64,000 nucleotides of DNA from Ashinkailepas kermadecensis (GCA_034440615.1 JAOTOM010004793.1:358001-422000), one strand, 5' to 3'. Shown: positions 11,240 to 26,090, counted from the first letter of the stretch. Notes: a model not told the origin generated them from the sequence alone. Numbers and translations are program-made.

Positions 11240-12735
11240 CATTAGTTTTTTTTAAATATAATTGTATGTTATTTTTAATTATATACCATCACATCCAAAA
11301 CCTTTCCCCACACTTCCCATATGGTGCTGAGGTGGGACAGCATGTATCCGTAGTCAAATTATTTTCTTGAACTGATTTCTTGGATAGAAGTACTTGAACT
11401 TGAAGTGCTTATATCTTGGGAATTTTGCATTTTCTAAATGAATGAGTGTCAAATTCGTTGAAATCATCTTTAAAAAAACCAGAAAAACAACATGTTGATC
11501 AAAAATGTTTGCCATTTTTACACAACTCCGGTAATTGTCGATGGAAAGAATCAACGTGAATATAGGCATCACTCATTTGTTATCTAATGATAACCTCTCC
11601 TTTATATATAAGTTTGAGACATTACTTAAATTACACAGGTCAGGACTTCGAGCAATCGTTCTCCAATCACCTGAACAAAACCTATATAATGCCACACATT
11701 CCAAAATACTCGGATACTTTTCATCAACAAAATTGAACATGTGTTCCTATAACAAGAACAATGCTATTTTTTCAACAAAAAAGATTATGCTTGTATTCCA
11801 GACTAAGTTTTAAGATATAACAGAAGACATATACAAACCGGTTAAAATATGTTATATCCAGTACACATTTTCTTCATGTATAGGATAAAAAACGGTAAAT
11901 TTTTCTTAAACGGTGTTTTAGGGATTTTATGATTTTTTTCCGGAATACTATGTTTATGAACGTGATTCGGAAGATGCGATCACTCGTTTTCTCCGTAAAT
12001 GCTTACTTTTCAATTTGAACGATGACGTCATAGTCACGTCGGTACGGTATGATGACGTCATAGGCATGGGACCAGTGTCTTAAAATTACTTTTTCAATAC
12101 CTGTGCGGATGAAAAACAAAATCACTCTGAGATAGTGAAAGATGAAAAACGCTGAATATATGCATCATGATGAAAACCCAGATTGCGCCATCATACTAAT
12201 AAATTAAACACATGGCCAGAGTGGCAAACATAATCATACAAATTTGGACAAATTGTATGTTGCGTCCACTCTTCCGGAACCACATTTTTGGAGTCAGTAC
12301 CTTCACATGCTTCTCATTTTGCTTCTTCCTTTCTTTATTGAGTTCATGAATGTAGCGCGGTGCTTGAAATGAAACAGGCAATTCCATTCTTCGGTACTTC
12401 TTCACATTAATCTGGCCACACATGGCGGAAGGACACCTGTGCACCGCCCTATCAAAGACCTACATTGCATGTTATACTTGGACGTGTTTGTTTCAGCTGT
12501 GCATGCCGGGTGCTTGATGGCTGTGGTTTTCCTCAATGTGTATGATGGCAGACCGTGATGCGTGCAAAGGTACAAAGGTAAATGCGAAGTAATTGACTGT
12601 TCCGTCCCTTGGAGAAGACAAATGTCGCACATCTAGCACCTGCCACTTAAACCTGCATGTACAATGTGCATGATGGCCTCACCCAAATGCTATGAGCTGC
12701 ATGTGGGTGTATTTGATTGGTTGGTATTGTGTTAC
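11240..12735. other. Intergenic, AT-rich, one old repeat copy
   Basis: The segment holds the dispersed repeat at 11900-12065. A minus-strand frame at 12196-12444 ends in a hydrophobic stretch (FVQICMIMFATLAMCLIY) that could be a membrane helix, but it has no further support. Confidence 0.4.
11900..12065 (+). repeat. Ancient dispersed repeat with conserved core
   Basis: The core (about 11945-12020) contains TTTATGAACGTGATTCGGAA, then a GATGCGATCACTCGTTTTCT block, then AAATGCTTACTTTTCA. The same order is found at 190-260 and 1040-1105, at 20020-20110 (plus) and at 19600-19690 (minus). The copy at 19600-19690 is the closest. Two CRE palindromes TGACGTCA follow here at 12023 and 12053. Confidence 0.7.
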
Positions 12736-12737
12736 AG

Positions 12738-13049
12738 GTACCATCCACCTTGGCCACTGCCTCGCTGACCAGTCCTCATCATGCAGACCTGATCACGAAG
12801 CCTACATCCCTGGGTGGCGGTGCTGACCTATGCAATCCAGATAACTGTCATCATACCTGTGACCTGTCACGTCCTCAAATGCTGAACCAGTGCCCGCAGA
12901 ACGACCGTATCACCAGTTCAGTGTCGGTGTCTGACAGCACTTTCGAATCATCTGCCTGCAAATTTCTACGTCTGCTTTTCGGCTGTAACTGGAGCGTAAC
13001 TACGGCAATGTTACTAATACTGACACTGCTTTTGTTTTGCTTTTTGTGA
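12738..13049 (+). CDS. Last exon of a putative tail-anchored membrane protein
   Basis: An acceptor (ATTGTGTTACAG) ends at 12737 and the frame is open for 103 codons to a TGA at 13047-13049. A canonical AATAAA lies about 90 bp downstream at 13140, which gives a normal last-exon layout. The protein piece is Ser/Thr/Pro-rich with scattered Cys and ends in FGCNWSVTTAMLLILTLLLF plus three residues. That is a single hydrophobic segment at the extreme C-terminus, as in tail-anchored proteins of the ER or mitochondrial outer membrane. I do not recognise the family. Upstream exons were not found with confidence. It could also be chance, but acceptor, open frame, membrane anchor and poly(A) signal agree. 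Confidence 0.45.
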   Translation, partial: VPSTLATASLTSPHHADLITKPTSLGGGADLCNPDNCHHTCDLSRPQMLNQCPQNDRITSSVSVSDSTFESSACKFLRLLFGCNWSVTTAMLLILTLLLFCFL

Positions 13050-13139
13050 TGTGTTGATGTCCTTAGTCATTTGGTCTCAAGGGAGCATCATCTCTGGTGA
13101 AGGCCATGCCGCAACTCGATCAAACAGCTGGGCTTTGTA

Positions 13140-13145
13140 AATAAA
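13140..13145 (+). terminator. Poly(A) signal AATAAA
   Basis: Canonical AATAAA about 90 bp after the stop codon of the putative tail-anchored protein exon, followed by AATAAT. Confidence 0.5.
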
Positions 13146-13498
13146 TAATACAGCACACAATCAACATTTAATATAAAAAGTGAAATGAGGCATCTGAACA
13201 GTCAGCACCGGCGCCATCAACGGAAGCACTAACCAAGCCAATAACAACTTTTAATTGTGCATGGCCGAACTTCGAATCGATATGATCGCGAGTGTGACTG
13301 GAAATGTGGATAGTTTCTACGAATATCAGTCAACAGCGAAACCAAAATCGTACTATCTCACGGAGATAATTATTTTGCACATCCCCAACGCGACTTGGAT
13401 TCGTTGAACTGAAGCAACAGCTTCTCTTGTCTTTGTCCATCGTTCCACGTTCTTTCAACGCCAATGATGTAGTACACACTCGGAACATAAAATGAGTT

Positions 13499-13953
13499 TT
13501 ATTGCATCAACAACCATAACCGTTCAAGTCTGAGTAATATAATCGCTATAATCGCATCGTCTGTGTCCATGACCGCTGTCCTTGTCGGTCTCGTCTCGTC
13601 CATGGGGTCACTGTTGGGCTCGTCATTCATTTCCGACTCGACAGCAGTTGGGCTGGGATCGTCTACATCACTGTCAGAGTCGAGGGAGGCAGAGTCAGTG
13701 GTTGCTGCTGGTGCAGTTGGCGTGGCATCGTCTCCAGACGTCCCCACAGCAGTGCTACATCCGATGGGGTCTGGACGGACATCTCGATCCCGCCTCTTCC
13801 GTCGCATTGTCTCTCTCTCACATGCCTTGCTAAAGTCCTGAAGTTTTCCCCCACCCTGTGCACGTTTTGCGCATGTCGCTTAGCATTACTTTTTCTGATA
13901 TTTCTAAGACATATATAGCATACGACAGCTTCATCAGATTTAATTTTCACCAT
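13499..13953 (-). CDS. Small C2H2 zinc-finger protein gene, frameshifted or spliced
   Basis: From an ATG at 13953 the minus strand encodes MVKIKSDEAVVCYICLRNI and then a C2H2-type finger (C-x2-C-x11-H-x4-H, ending HAQNVH). At a G-rich run near 13850 the reading must shift by one base to enter the second open frame. That frame encodes a basic patch (MRRKRRDRDVR) and a long acidic, Ser/Thr/Pro-rich tail (SASLDSDSDVDDPSPT) before a short hydrophobic end. The shift could be a sequencing error in the GTGGGGGAAAA tract, a real frameshift or an unseen intron. The TAA stop (13499-13501) is embedded in a CAATAAAA poly(A) signal. DNA-binding role is inferred from the single finger; the family is not recognised. 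Confidence 0.4.
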
Positions 13954-14570
13954 GCCTGATACCCACGGATCCAAGCAGCAAGTCAACGACGTAAGAACAC
14001 AGGACAGGATGTAGGTGAAAAAACCAACCTCAGAAGGATGGCAGGAAGGTCTGATGTAGGTGATGGACGGACGATGCGGCCAGACCAAACCAGGATAGCA
14101 GGATCCCGGCACACAGGATTGAGGCAGCAGCGGCGTTACTGTCAAAGAACGGATACAGATTAGTGTGGGTCAGTGGTAGAGGTGCGATAATTGTTTTGCA
14201 GTTAATACCGCGGGCAAGGCGCCGCGATCTCTACTAGATCACGGCGTGATTGAGGCAGCGTCTAGTCGGGACAATGCGGGGACCACACCATTTTGAATGA
14301 AGTTATGCAAATGCAGGACCAACATCCTTAGGATATACGCTGCTTAAACCAATTATTACGGATATAATGGTTGTTTTCTGGAAGGGAACATACTGATTCG
14401 AGACACCCAGCACGTGTTTAGAAAAGGTTGATCTCGCTGACAAATATCTTGAACTTTTTGGATTTTGCTACAGACAAGTGTGATAAGACATCATATTGAT
14501 TTAATCCTGATATGAAAATCAGTTTGAGCTATGGCTTTCAGATGGACAGTAGAGAGTGGTGCTAGGTGGC

Positions 14571-14738
14571 GGTGGTGGTTGTGGTTATTGGTTTTACGAC
14601 ATGGCGACCGTCGAGTCATATAGCGTCGCCAATCTCTCACGCCGATTGGTCGCGGGCGAAGAGTAGCGACAGGTGAGATTCGAACCCACAATCTTTCGAT
14701 TGTGAGACGAGCATCTTACCCCTAGACCACTCGTCCCC
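14571..14738 (-). mobile_element. tRNA-derived SINE, copy 3
   Basis: Full-length reverse-orientation copy of the family. It is flanked by imperfect 13-bp duplications, GGTGCTAGGTGGC (14558-14570) and GGCGCTAGGTAGC (14739-14751). Confidence 0.92.
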
Positions 14739-14837
14739 GGCGCTAGGTAGCATGAAGATTTCATGACAAGATGCTCTTAGTGAAGTACTGCAATGGTCAG
14801 TACTGGAACCACTATTGGTCACAATATTCGTAAATAG

Positions 14838-15600
14838 TATTGAAAAGGTATAAAAAGTGCCAAATTAAATTTAGCTTTGATAAGTGTCGAATAATGCATG
14901 TAGGCAGACATCATATCAGGAATCCATACTTGATGGGTAGCCAAGTACTAGCTGTGACTCAACAGAAGGACTTAGGTGTTATGGTGAACACAAAATTGTG
15001 TACATCATATTGCGTCCACAAATTATGGACAACATACAAAAGAAGCAATAACAAAATTTCAGGGCACATTTTAAATAATGGAGCTTGATCCCCTATAGCT
15101 ATGGAAAAAGTTGGTAATATTTAGAGAGAGTGCAAACGAGGATTAGTAATTTGAGCAACCTACCATATGAGACAAGATTAAAAAAGATATGAATGTGTGT
15201 ACACTTAGATACAGAAAAATAAGGGGAGAAGGTCCCATCAAGGTATTTAAATTTATTCATGGTCAGCAACAGATCCATCTCTAGGATAATACAAATTATA
15301 CAATTAGTTATTAGAGACCATCAATTCAAAATCAAAGTTAACCATATCAGGATAAAGACAAGACAGTCTTTCTTTACCAGCAGGGTAGTTAACATTGGAA
15401 CCAGCTATCACGCACAATTGGCATTGTCAGTATGCATAGCAGTCTATAAAAATAGCATAGACTGGTATTAAAAGGAGAAAAGAATTTCCTTTCATTATTT
15501 CATGGATAACTAATCGACAAATGTTGTGGACAACTAGTTCTTAGTGTCCACAAAGTGTAATCAAGATGGCCCCTGTCAGGGCCATAAGGAACATTTTTTA
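14838..15600 (+). mobile_element. Decayed CR1-B LINE fragment, 3' end of ORF2
   Basis: The translation IKFSFDKCRIMHVGRHHI, then YLMGSQVLAVTQQ and KDLGVMVNTKL, aligns with the reverse-transcriptase region of the CR1-B element at 39830-44130. The downstream parts (HQFKIKVNHIRIKTRQSFFT) match its C-terminus. Several stops and frameshifts break it. The 3' part contains a small perfect hairpin ATGGCCC/GGGCCAT near 15565-15585. Confidence 0.75.
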
Positions 15601-18600
15601 ATGTGTGTGGGGGGGGGGGTGAGGCGACAGGATGTGCTATGAGACTGAAATGTTTTCTACTGGGGGGGGGGAGAGAGAGATCTGGGTGCTCAGACCATGA
15701 AAAGATGGCAGGTAATGCCCACCAGCTTCAAAGCTGGAGGGGGGGGAACTGCCCTGTTCCTATGCCATTGGCCCCTGTGGCTCATAGTTTCATTATCTTT
15801 CATGCTTCTTTAGCTACTTCTTTTGTAAATTCATAGTTTCTTTTAAACTTGTCCTCATGCCAATATAATTGGGTGCTGGATCCATAATTCCTGCCCTGTC
15901 CACACCTTGCAACATTTTAAGGCTCCTCCCCTGTAGGAATATTCAGCATCACATAAGCAGCCAAAAACTCATAGGTAATTCAGTCTCAAATAGGGTCGGA
16001 TACAGGAATTTAAGCTGTGGGGCTGGTGGAAGCTAAAGATGTGCTGGGGTGGCACTAACTTGCCTTCCTAGGAAGCAGGGACCAGAGGGGGGGGGGGGGG
16101 GTGCACTCCGACCTCCCGGATGGATGGCACTTCAACAGTAGGGGATGGAAAGGAGGCTAGAGGGGTAGCATTCTAGCAGATGAGGTGGCGTTCCCCTTTG
16201 GGCATGGGGAGCGGCCCATTCGGCCACCTTAGATCCAATACTGTCTCTCCCCTACAATATCTATTTCAGCCTCATTCAGCTCTGAATCTGCCCCCTCCCA
16301 ACAAAGCAGAACAACCTTAGAATCCACTCGTCCTACCTCGATCATATGCTTTCCTTCGAACAGCACACGCAGATATGCCACTAATATATCACCAATCTAG
16401 ATTGAGATATTCATCATCTACATTGTACCACACATCTGTGCAATGTAGGATAAGGTGGTTTAAGGTTAACAACGCTCAAGGCAGTACACATAGAACTTAC
16501 GCTGCACTGTGTGCACGTATATGGCAAATGCAAGGCTATGAAAACAATGGAATGTAAACAAAATTCAGCGCAGCGATGTTTTGCGCTTTCGTGACAAATT
16601 ATAGTGCCACAGGACACAATGCACACTTCGCAATTTATTTTTTTATATTTCACCTGCACGGCTGGGAGGCTATTATACTGGAAAGGACTAGGAACAATAT
16701 AAAGAATGCGATGAAAAAAAACTAGGATCAAATATTTCCACTACAAGGGAGAATTATGGCATTCAGGTTGTTACCTGTGACAAAGGAAAAAGCCAGTGAG
16801 CTATCAACAAATGGCGATTGAAAAACACCATAATTTTCACTTAAATGTGCGCATGTCGAGTATTTTGTGTGCTCAAATCAGAAAATGAACTTGAAATAAT
16901 TAGATTTTTGTCCACTTATAGTATTCCCTTGCCATATCACCAAGGAACTGGTCTCCATTTGCAGCATACTTTCCAAGCATCCACACGTCAGGAGCTCTTG
17001 CGTTGTAAAAAATATGGCACGTAAGGAAGACCTCCGGAAGTGTTTTTGTGCTAATTTTCACGCACTTAAATGAACAGAGTTGGAAAATCCCAGTTGTGCG
17101 ATTTATTCGTAGCACTTCCGTAAATCAAGCCCCGCGTTTACCTGGATTTTTCATCCTTCAGACTGGCCGAAAAAGCCCTCAGATGAACATATGAATAATT
17201 CCTTGTACCGCGCGCGGCAGAGCGTTATTGTCCTTTTATAATGTGTAGAAAATGATGAGACATCCAAAATATTTGCTTTGATCTTTGATTTATCCATCAT
17301 GCTCGCCAGTATTCATCCACAAATTCACCTGTATTTTCATGTGTTTTTCATCCTCCTGGAATGTGCCAGCCTAAGGATGAAATTTTTCATCCCATGTTCT
17401 TGATAAACAATGTTGCTAATATTTGCAGTATTTGTGAAATTTATTAGTGTAAGGTTAAGATAAATGAAGAAACAATTCTAACTTTATTTCTCTGTTTACA
17501 TCTGAAGAGAATCATATATTAATATCGGAACATTTTATCAATTCTATTTTTCTTCAAAATACATGCCTACAATTGTGCGCACACAAGACTTCTAAAAACA
17601 AAGCTGAGCCCTCGTAAGTTGCCGAATAGGATCGAGGTGTGGGAATTTCTGTATCTATTAATGTAGATTTGTATACCTGCATTCTTTGTCTGTAATCAGT
17701 GCTGAGATACTACTCAGTCATGAGATTTAACGCTGTTAAGGGTTCAGCTCATGGGTGGATCCAGCCAGCCCGTTGTCAGTCAGCTTGGGTTGTGTAAGAT
17801 TCAATAAATCGCTGACGAAAAATACCTGATTTGTATGGTTTAGGTGCAAGCTCTAGTTTAAAACAATACTTTTTCTTCACATAAAATGTTCCCTGTTTTT
17901 CTGAAGAGCATGAATAAAGGATAATTTTAGTTCAAATCAGGCTATCTAGGCTGGTGATGCCCCCACCCGCTTGCTCCAAATCCCCCCTGCATTAGCTGAC
18001 AATTACTTGGGTTTTGGCCAATGTCATGATTCAGCCCTTAAATGTGTCAGCTCAGCCGAATTTCTGGTTATGCTACAGCTTCACATGTGTTTTTTTAAAG
18101 ACGCATGGTATGAGTGTATTTCATGGATTGATGCATATTCATAGATTGCTGCACTTATGTTCATCATGCTATATAATCCTCCGATTGTGAGGATACACTG
18201 TGAACTTCATGCCTAGCTTCATGAAGATAGACACATCTAGTTCATTGTACAATAATTTTCAGCCTGCCAGGAACATCTTCACTACAGGTCCCTTAGGTTT
18301 TGTGATGATATGCATTTGTCTCAAAGCTCTTTCTATATTCACCTGAGAGTGAGACTATTGATACCTGCTGGAAAAACAAAAGACAAGGATGAAAACATCG
18401 CAAACATGAACTTTATTTCCATCACAACAATGACCATCTGTGTTTGTAATATGTTTATGAAAAGATGAAAGTCATCACCAAGGATGAAAACCTAAAACTT
18501 TCATTAACTGTGATTTTCCATGCAAAATGGTTAATTTTTTTTTCACTGCATGGGACTGAGGCTTCGATTGGCTAACACTACAAACGTCCACATACCTTAA

Positions 18601-18620
18601 TGAGATGGTCCCGGCTTTAT
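15601..18620. other. Intergenic, with poly-G runs, no gene supported
   Basis: G8-G18 runs occur at about 15608, 15662, 15740 and 16088. A minus-strand frame at 16900-17115 (CHIFYNARAPDVWMLGKYAA) could be a second exon of the ISXO2-like gene at 18653-18942, but the acceptor is weak and the assignment is speculative. Confidence 0.4.
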
Positions 18621-18652
18621 CTAACCATAGATTAATAAAACACACAACTTAC

Positions 18653-18942
18653 CACGGTTCCAGGCGGGTTCCGTCGAGAAAAGTTCCTTTGTAGTCGCTT
18701 GTGACGAACCCACACCTCTTCTTCTCCTTCCTTCTGGCGACACTAAACGTCTCGGTGCACTCCCACCGATGCCTACTCTCCTGCAACCTGCAGGCCTTGG
18801 AACACTTAGAGCAGACAACTACGGCAGGAAGAACTCCGTGGCGTCTAAGGAAGTCTAAGCTCGCTTGGTTGTCCTTATAACAAAGTTTGATTATATCATA
18901 TGGCACTGGATCACAACCTGCACACACCGAAGCCATTTTCAA
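18653..18942 (-). CDS. First exon of an ISXO2-transposase-like zinc-binding protein
   Basis: On the minus strand an ATG at 18942 opens a 97-codon frame: a short N-terminus with FLRRHGVLP, a paired-Cys knot (CSKCSKACRLQ with a later W-x-C), then KKRCGFVTSDYKGTFLDGTR. It ends at a good donor (CCGTG|GTAAGT, 18653/18652). This order (leader, C-x2-C, W-x-C, GTFL box) is typical of the N-terminal part of ISXO2-like transposase proteins that are common in arthropod genomes. The catalytic part would be in later exons, which I cannot place. The exon has no stops and may be a domesticated or recent copy. Confidence 0.5.
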
Positions 18943-18984
18943 ACTGATGACCTCAAAGTGACCCCTGTGACCCCGGTCTCGCCT

Positions 18985-19350
18985 ATCCTCACGATTTCCA
19001 ACAAATAGTATGATAATTCATAATTAAATAGGAAAATCTAACCTAACCTAACCTAACATAATACAATCCATTAATATAAACTCATATATTTTAATTTAGA
19101 AACACAAGCGTAATGTTTATCGTGACGGACCACGAAAGTGATATTTAAAAGAGTGTGCTTCTGCTTGGTCTTGTCTTTCCTCAGGACTTCCAACAACCAG
19201 TATGATAATTAATAATTAAATAGGAAAACCTAACGTAATACAATCTACTCTTATCTAAACTAATATAAACTTATATATTATAATTTCAAAACAAGCGTTT
19301 CAAGCAGTTTCAAAACAAGCGTAATATTTATCGTGACGTCATCCGTACAT
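18985..19350. repeat. Tandem duplication of about 190 bp with CCTAA pentamers
   Basis: A unit starting near TTTCCAACAAATAGTATGATAA is repeated as CTTCCAACAACCAGTATGAT at about 19187. Each copy ends with AAGCGTAATRTTTATCGTGACG. The first copy carries a short CCTAA run (about 19041-19059), the arthropod telomere pentamer, too few copies to be a telomere remnant. A CRE palindrome TGACGTCA lies at 19334. Confidence 0.7.
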
Positions 19351-19569
19351 CACGCCCGGAAGCCGTGCTCTGCTAGTTTTTTTCCGGCGTTGCGGTGAAA
19401 TAATGGTGGTGTCATCTATGTGTCAAAGAGGCGGAAATTAAGCATTTTCAACGTGAAAAAGTGTTGAATCAACTGCGTGAAGTGTTGAATGTCCCTTTAA
19501 TCACGTCTGAGAAGTGCCAGGTGAGGGATGGATAAATTATGCAACAAACAACAGCGGTGTGGCATATAT

Positions 19570-19710
19570 GGCGCATTATGGATATTATCGTTAAGATTAA
19601 CCGAGACGTAAGCATTTACGGAGAAAACGAATGGTCGCATCTTCCGAATCACGTTAATAAACATAATATTCCGGGACAAAAATCCGAAAATTCCAAAAAC
19701 ACCCTTTAAG
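19570..19710 (-). repeat. Ancient dispersed repeat, minus copy
   Basis: The reverse complement reproduces the core of 11900-12065 with few changes, including TTTATTAACGTGATTCGGAA and TTTTCTCCGTAAATGCTTA. Confidence 0.7.
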
Positions 19711-19719
19711 ACAAGAATA

Positions 19720-20420
19720 CCAAAAAAACGTGTTCAAATGTAAATGTACCTAATTGATATATTTGTCCCCTGGTATCACTCTTTGTCCATTCGGTTAAAA
19801 AAAATGCAGCTCATAAATGCACCATTTTAGTTGGCAGATCTGACCCAAATCATATATTTCTCATACCTTTGACCCTAAGTTAGTGTAACTATAACTTAGT
19901 GGTAAATGATTGACATGAGAGTCTTATCATGATTGTTATTTATATGCACTAAGAACATATTTTCTACCAACAAGCACAACATTTGGTAGACTTCCAGTTT
20001 AGATCATAAACAAGGTTTTGTTAAGGATGTTTGAATGCATGCTTATTAACATGACTAAGATAGTGTAACAACTCATTTCCATTGCATATGCTTAATCTTG
20101 GTTGAAAAACAAAATAATACCAAAACCAAAAAGAAGGGATTTCAATTGGCTCATGTACAATAACCAGTTATGTAAAGCTTTAGAAATTGCAAGTTAACCC
20201 AGCATAAAATTAGCTAGCCTAATCTAGTTTCTCAGAGAAAAGTATCAAAAATTTTGAAGTAAAAGGACAGAACCTAACCAGGCCTATCCATTTTATTCCT
20301 TGGTGGAGGAAAACATTGCCAATATGCAAACAAAGCAGGCAAAACACAACAAAGCAATCTTGGAAATGATGTAAATAGCAATAATACAGAAAAGTTTCAG
20401 GATTACCCTGAGTTTTGGCT
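19720..20420. other. Intergenic, AT-rich
   Basis: Holds a diverged copy of the dispersed repeat core at about 20020-20110. The remaining open frames show no motif. Confidence 0.45.
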
Positions 20421-20421
20421 A

Positions 20422-20481
20422 GGGGACGAGTGGTCCAGGGGTAAGATGCTCGTCTCGCAATCGAAAGATAGTGGGTTGGAA
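20422..20481 (+). mobile_element. tRNA-derived SINE, copy 4, head only
   Basis: Only the tRNA-like head (GGGGACGAGTGGTCCAGGGG through the anticodon-arm region) remains; body and tail are missing. The B box is broken (GTGGGTTGGA). No target duplication seen. Confidence 0.8.
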
Positions 20482-20587
20482 TAAAAGTTATCTGCAACCA
20501 AATTGGTACCATATATTTTAAAAACCTTCGGATGACGTCTGCGGGCTTGAAGGAAAACTTCGATCTACCTTCTAGTAAAGGTACCTT

Positions 20588-20653
20588 GGTTTGTTATTTG
20601 TCACACGCGCGTCTGATATGATATCAGACGCGCAGGTGACAAATAACAAACCA
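20588..20653. repeat. Near-perfect 66-bp palindrome
   Basis: The left arm GGTTTGTTATTTGTCAC, two mismatched bases, then GCGCGTCTGATAT is followed directly by its reverse complement. That gives about 32-bp arms with one 2-bp mismatch and essentially no spacer. The right arm is part of a dispersed element end also seen at 9890-10035. Confidence 0.9.
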
Positions 20654-20659
20654 ACGCAA

Positions 20660-20995
20660 TTGTATTCAGTGCAGATGCCCATTGCGGTGCAGGACAATTT
20701 CGGTTCCATATTCTTTTTCACAATTACAACCCATTTATGTGTTGTGCTCCTGGTACTAGGATTGACTCATCCATGATACTGATTGTGGATACCAAGCTTA
20801 ACACTAATAATTATTTGTAGTTAATGTCATTGGGTTTTGTTAAATAACTTCAGTACTGGTACCCCTCATTCTTTACTCACTGGCAGATGACAAGTTGACA
20901 ATTGTATTGCTAAGCATGAATAATTATGCTGTGTTTTTACTCCCTACTTTGTGTCATGACATAATATTCACACAGATACATGCTTCGTACCATTT
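20660..20995. other. Intergenic, AT-rich
   Basis: After the shared element end at 20640-20700, nothing is recognised. Confidence 0.4.
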
Positions 20996-20999
20996 GTTC

Positions 21000-21215
21000 A
21001 TAACTTGCATTTGAGTCACAAGACTGAAATGACTCATTGTGATTCAAATGATTGACTCATGATTCAACTCATTTATTTTTTAGAAAGATTTGATTCAACT
21101 CACGACTCAAGATATGTTTTGTGGAAAATAATCGATTCAACTCTCGACTCATCCAAAATCGATTGATTCATGAGTCGATTCTCGATTCAACTCGAGTCGA
21201 GCACAAGTCTGGTCG
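21000..21215 (-). repeat. Degenerate TGACTCA-rich array, inverse of 9450-9665
   Basis: Imperfect GATTCAACTCATGACTCA units. AP-1-like heptamers lie at 21012 (TGAGTCA), 21030 and 21053, and at 20763 just upstream. The right edge read on the minus strand (CCAGACTTGTGCTCGACTC) matches the left edge of the 9450 array. Confidence 0.7.
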
Positions 21216-21253
21216 ATACTAATGGGTTGTGTGCCGCATGGAAACACCATGCG

Positions 21254-21797
21254 CGGCCTCAACTCGGACGGGGTGGGGACACTCCGCTGCGCCGTGTCCC
21301 GCCACCATCAGCACCACGTGCACCACCGGCCCGGCCTCAGCTCGGACGGGGTGGGGACGCTCCGCTGCGCCGTGTCCCGCCACCATCAGCACCACGGGAA
21401 CCACCGGCCCGGCCTCAGCTCGGACGGGGTGGGGACACTCCGCTGCGCCGTGTTCGGCCACCATCAGCACCACGGGAACCACCGGCCCGGCCTCAGCTCG
21501 GACGGGGTGGGGACACTCCGCTGCGCCGTGTCCCGCCACCATCAGCACCACGTGCACCACCGGCCCGGCCTCAGCTCGGACGGGGTGGGGACACTCTGCT
21601 GCGCCGTGTTCGGCCACCATCAGCACCACGGGAACCACCGGCCCGGCCTCAGCTCGGACGGGGTGGGGACACTCCGCTGCGCCGTGTCCCGCCACCATCA
21701 GCACCACGGGAACCACCGGCCCGGCCTCAGCTCGGACGGGGTGGGGACACTCCGCTGCGCCGTGTCCCGCCACCATCAGCACCGCGTGCACCACCGT
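21254..21797. repeat. GC-rich 78-bp minisatellite, 7 copies, upstream of a promoter
   Basis: The unit, which starts CGGCCTCAGCTCGGACGGGG, repeats every 78 bp (21254, 21332 and so on) with few substitutions. Copies differ mainly at two spots (CACGTGCACC or CACGGGAACC; GTGTCCC or GTGTTCG). It ends about 95 bp before the TATA-like box at 21891. Because 78 is a multiple of 3, long frames are open on both strands. They are not read as genes. Confidence 0.95.
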
Positions 21798-21890
21798 CAG
21801 CGGCGACTCGCCGGACCGGATCTCCGCCGGAGATGGCCAGCCAGAGCGCGCCTGCACGCGGCCGCTGGGCGCGCCTCTGCCGCGGAGCCG

Positions 21891-21926
21891 TATTTAGGCG
21901 GCGTCGCCGGTCAGGTGTCTTCAGAC
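21891..21926 (+). promoter_or_regulatory. TATA box and initiator of the secreted-protein gene
   Basis: TATTTAG at 21891-21897 is followed 30 bp later by TCAGAC at 21921-21926, which fits the arthropod initiator (TCAGT-like). The spacing is canonical for RNA polymerase II core promoters. The predicted 5' UTR is only about 22 bp, with the ATG at 21945. Confidence 0.6.
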
Positions 21927-21944
21927 TACCAAGCCAAGTCCGCC

Positions 21945-25843
<3,899 letters not shown>

Positions 25844-25904
25844 GTGAGCATTTTGTTAATAGTGAACTGGACAAGTTAAATACAGAGTACAATGGCACAA
25901 GACG

Positions 25905-25965
25905 CTATATGCTCAGGAAAGTACACCAACGTTTCGGCCTAATGCCTTCATCAGGGTGACAAGTA
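25905..25965 (-). ncRNA. Hammerhead-like motif of a Penelope-type terminal repeat
   Basis: On the minus strand CTGATGA (25954-25948), a GGC/GCC three-base stem with ATTAG loop, and GAAAC (25935-25931) follow in the order of a minimal hammerhead core. They are set in the string CCCTGATGAAGGCATTAGGC, typical of retroelement terminal repeats in many invertebrates. One extra A lies between the first box and the stem. Catalysis is unproven. Confidence 0.4.
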
Positions 25966-26090
25966 AGATGTTTAAAAAAAAATTAAACAGCGTTTTAAAT
26001 TTACCGATTGACACGTGACACTAGATCTACCACCTACTACAGGCTGGCGAAAGACACTCAGACAAAATATCCTAAAGCTCATACATGTCT

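Noticed and set aside
19041..19060. Telomere remnant (CCTAA)n
   Set aside because: Only a very short run, inside a duplicated 190-bp unit; too short to indicate a former telomere.
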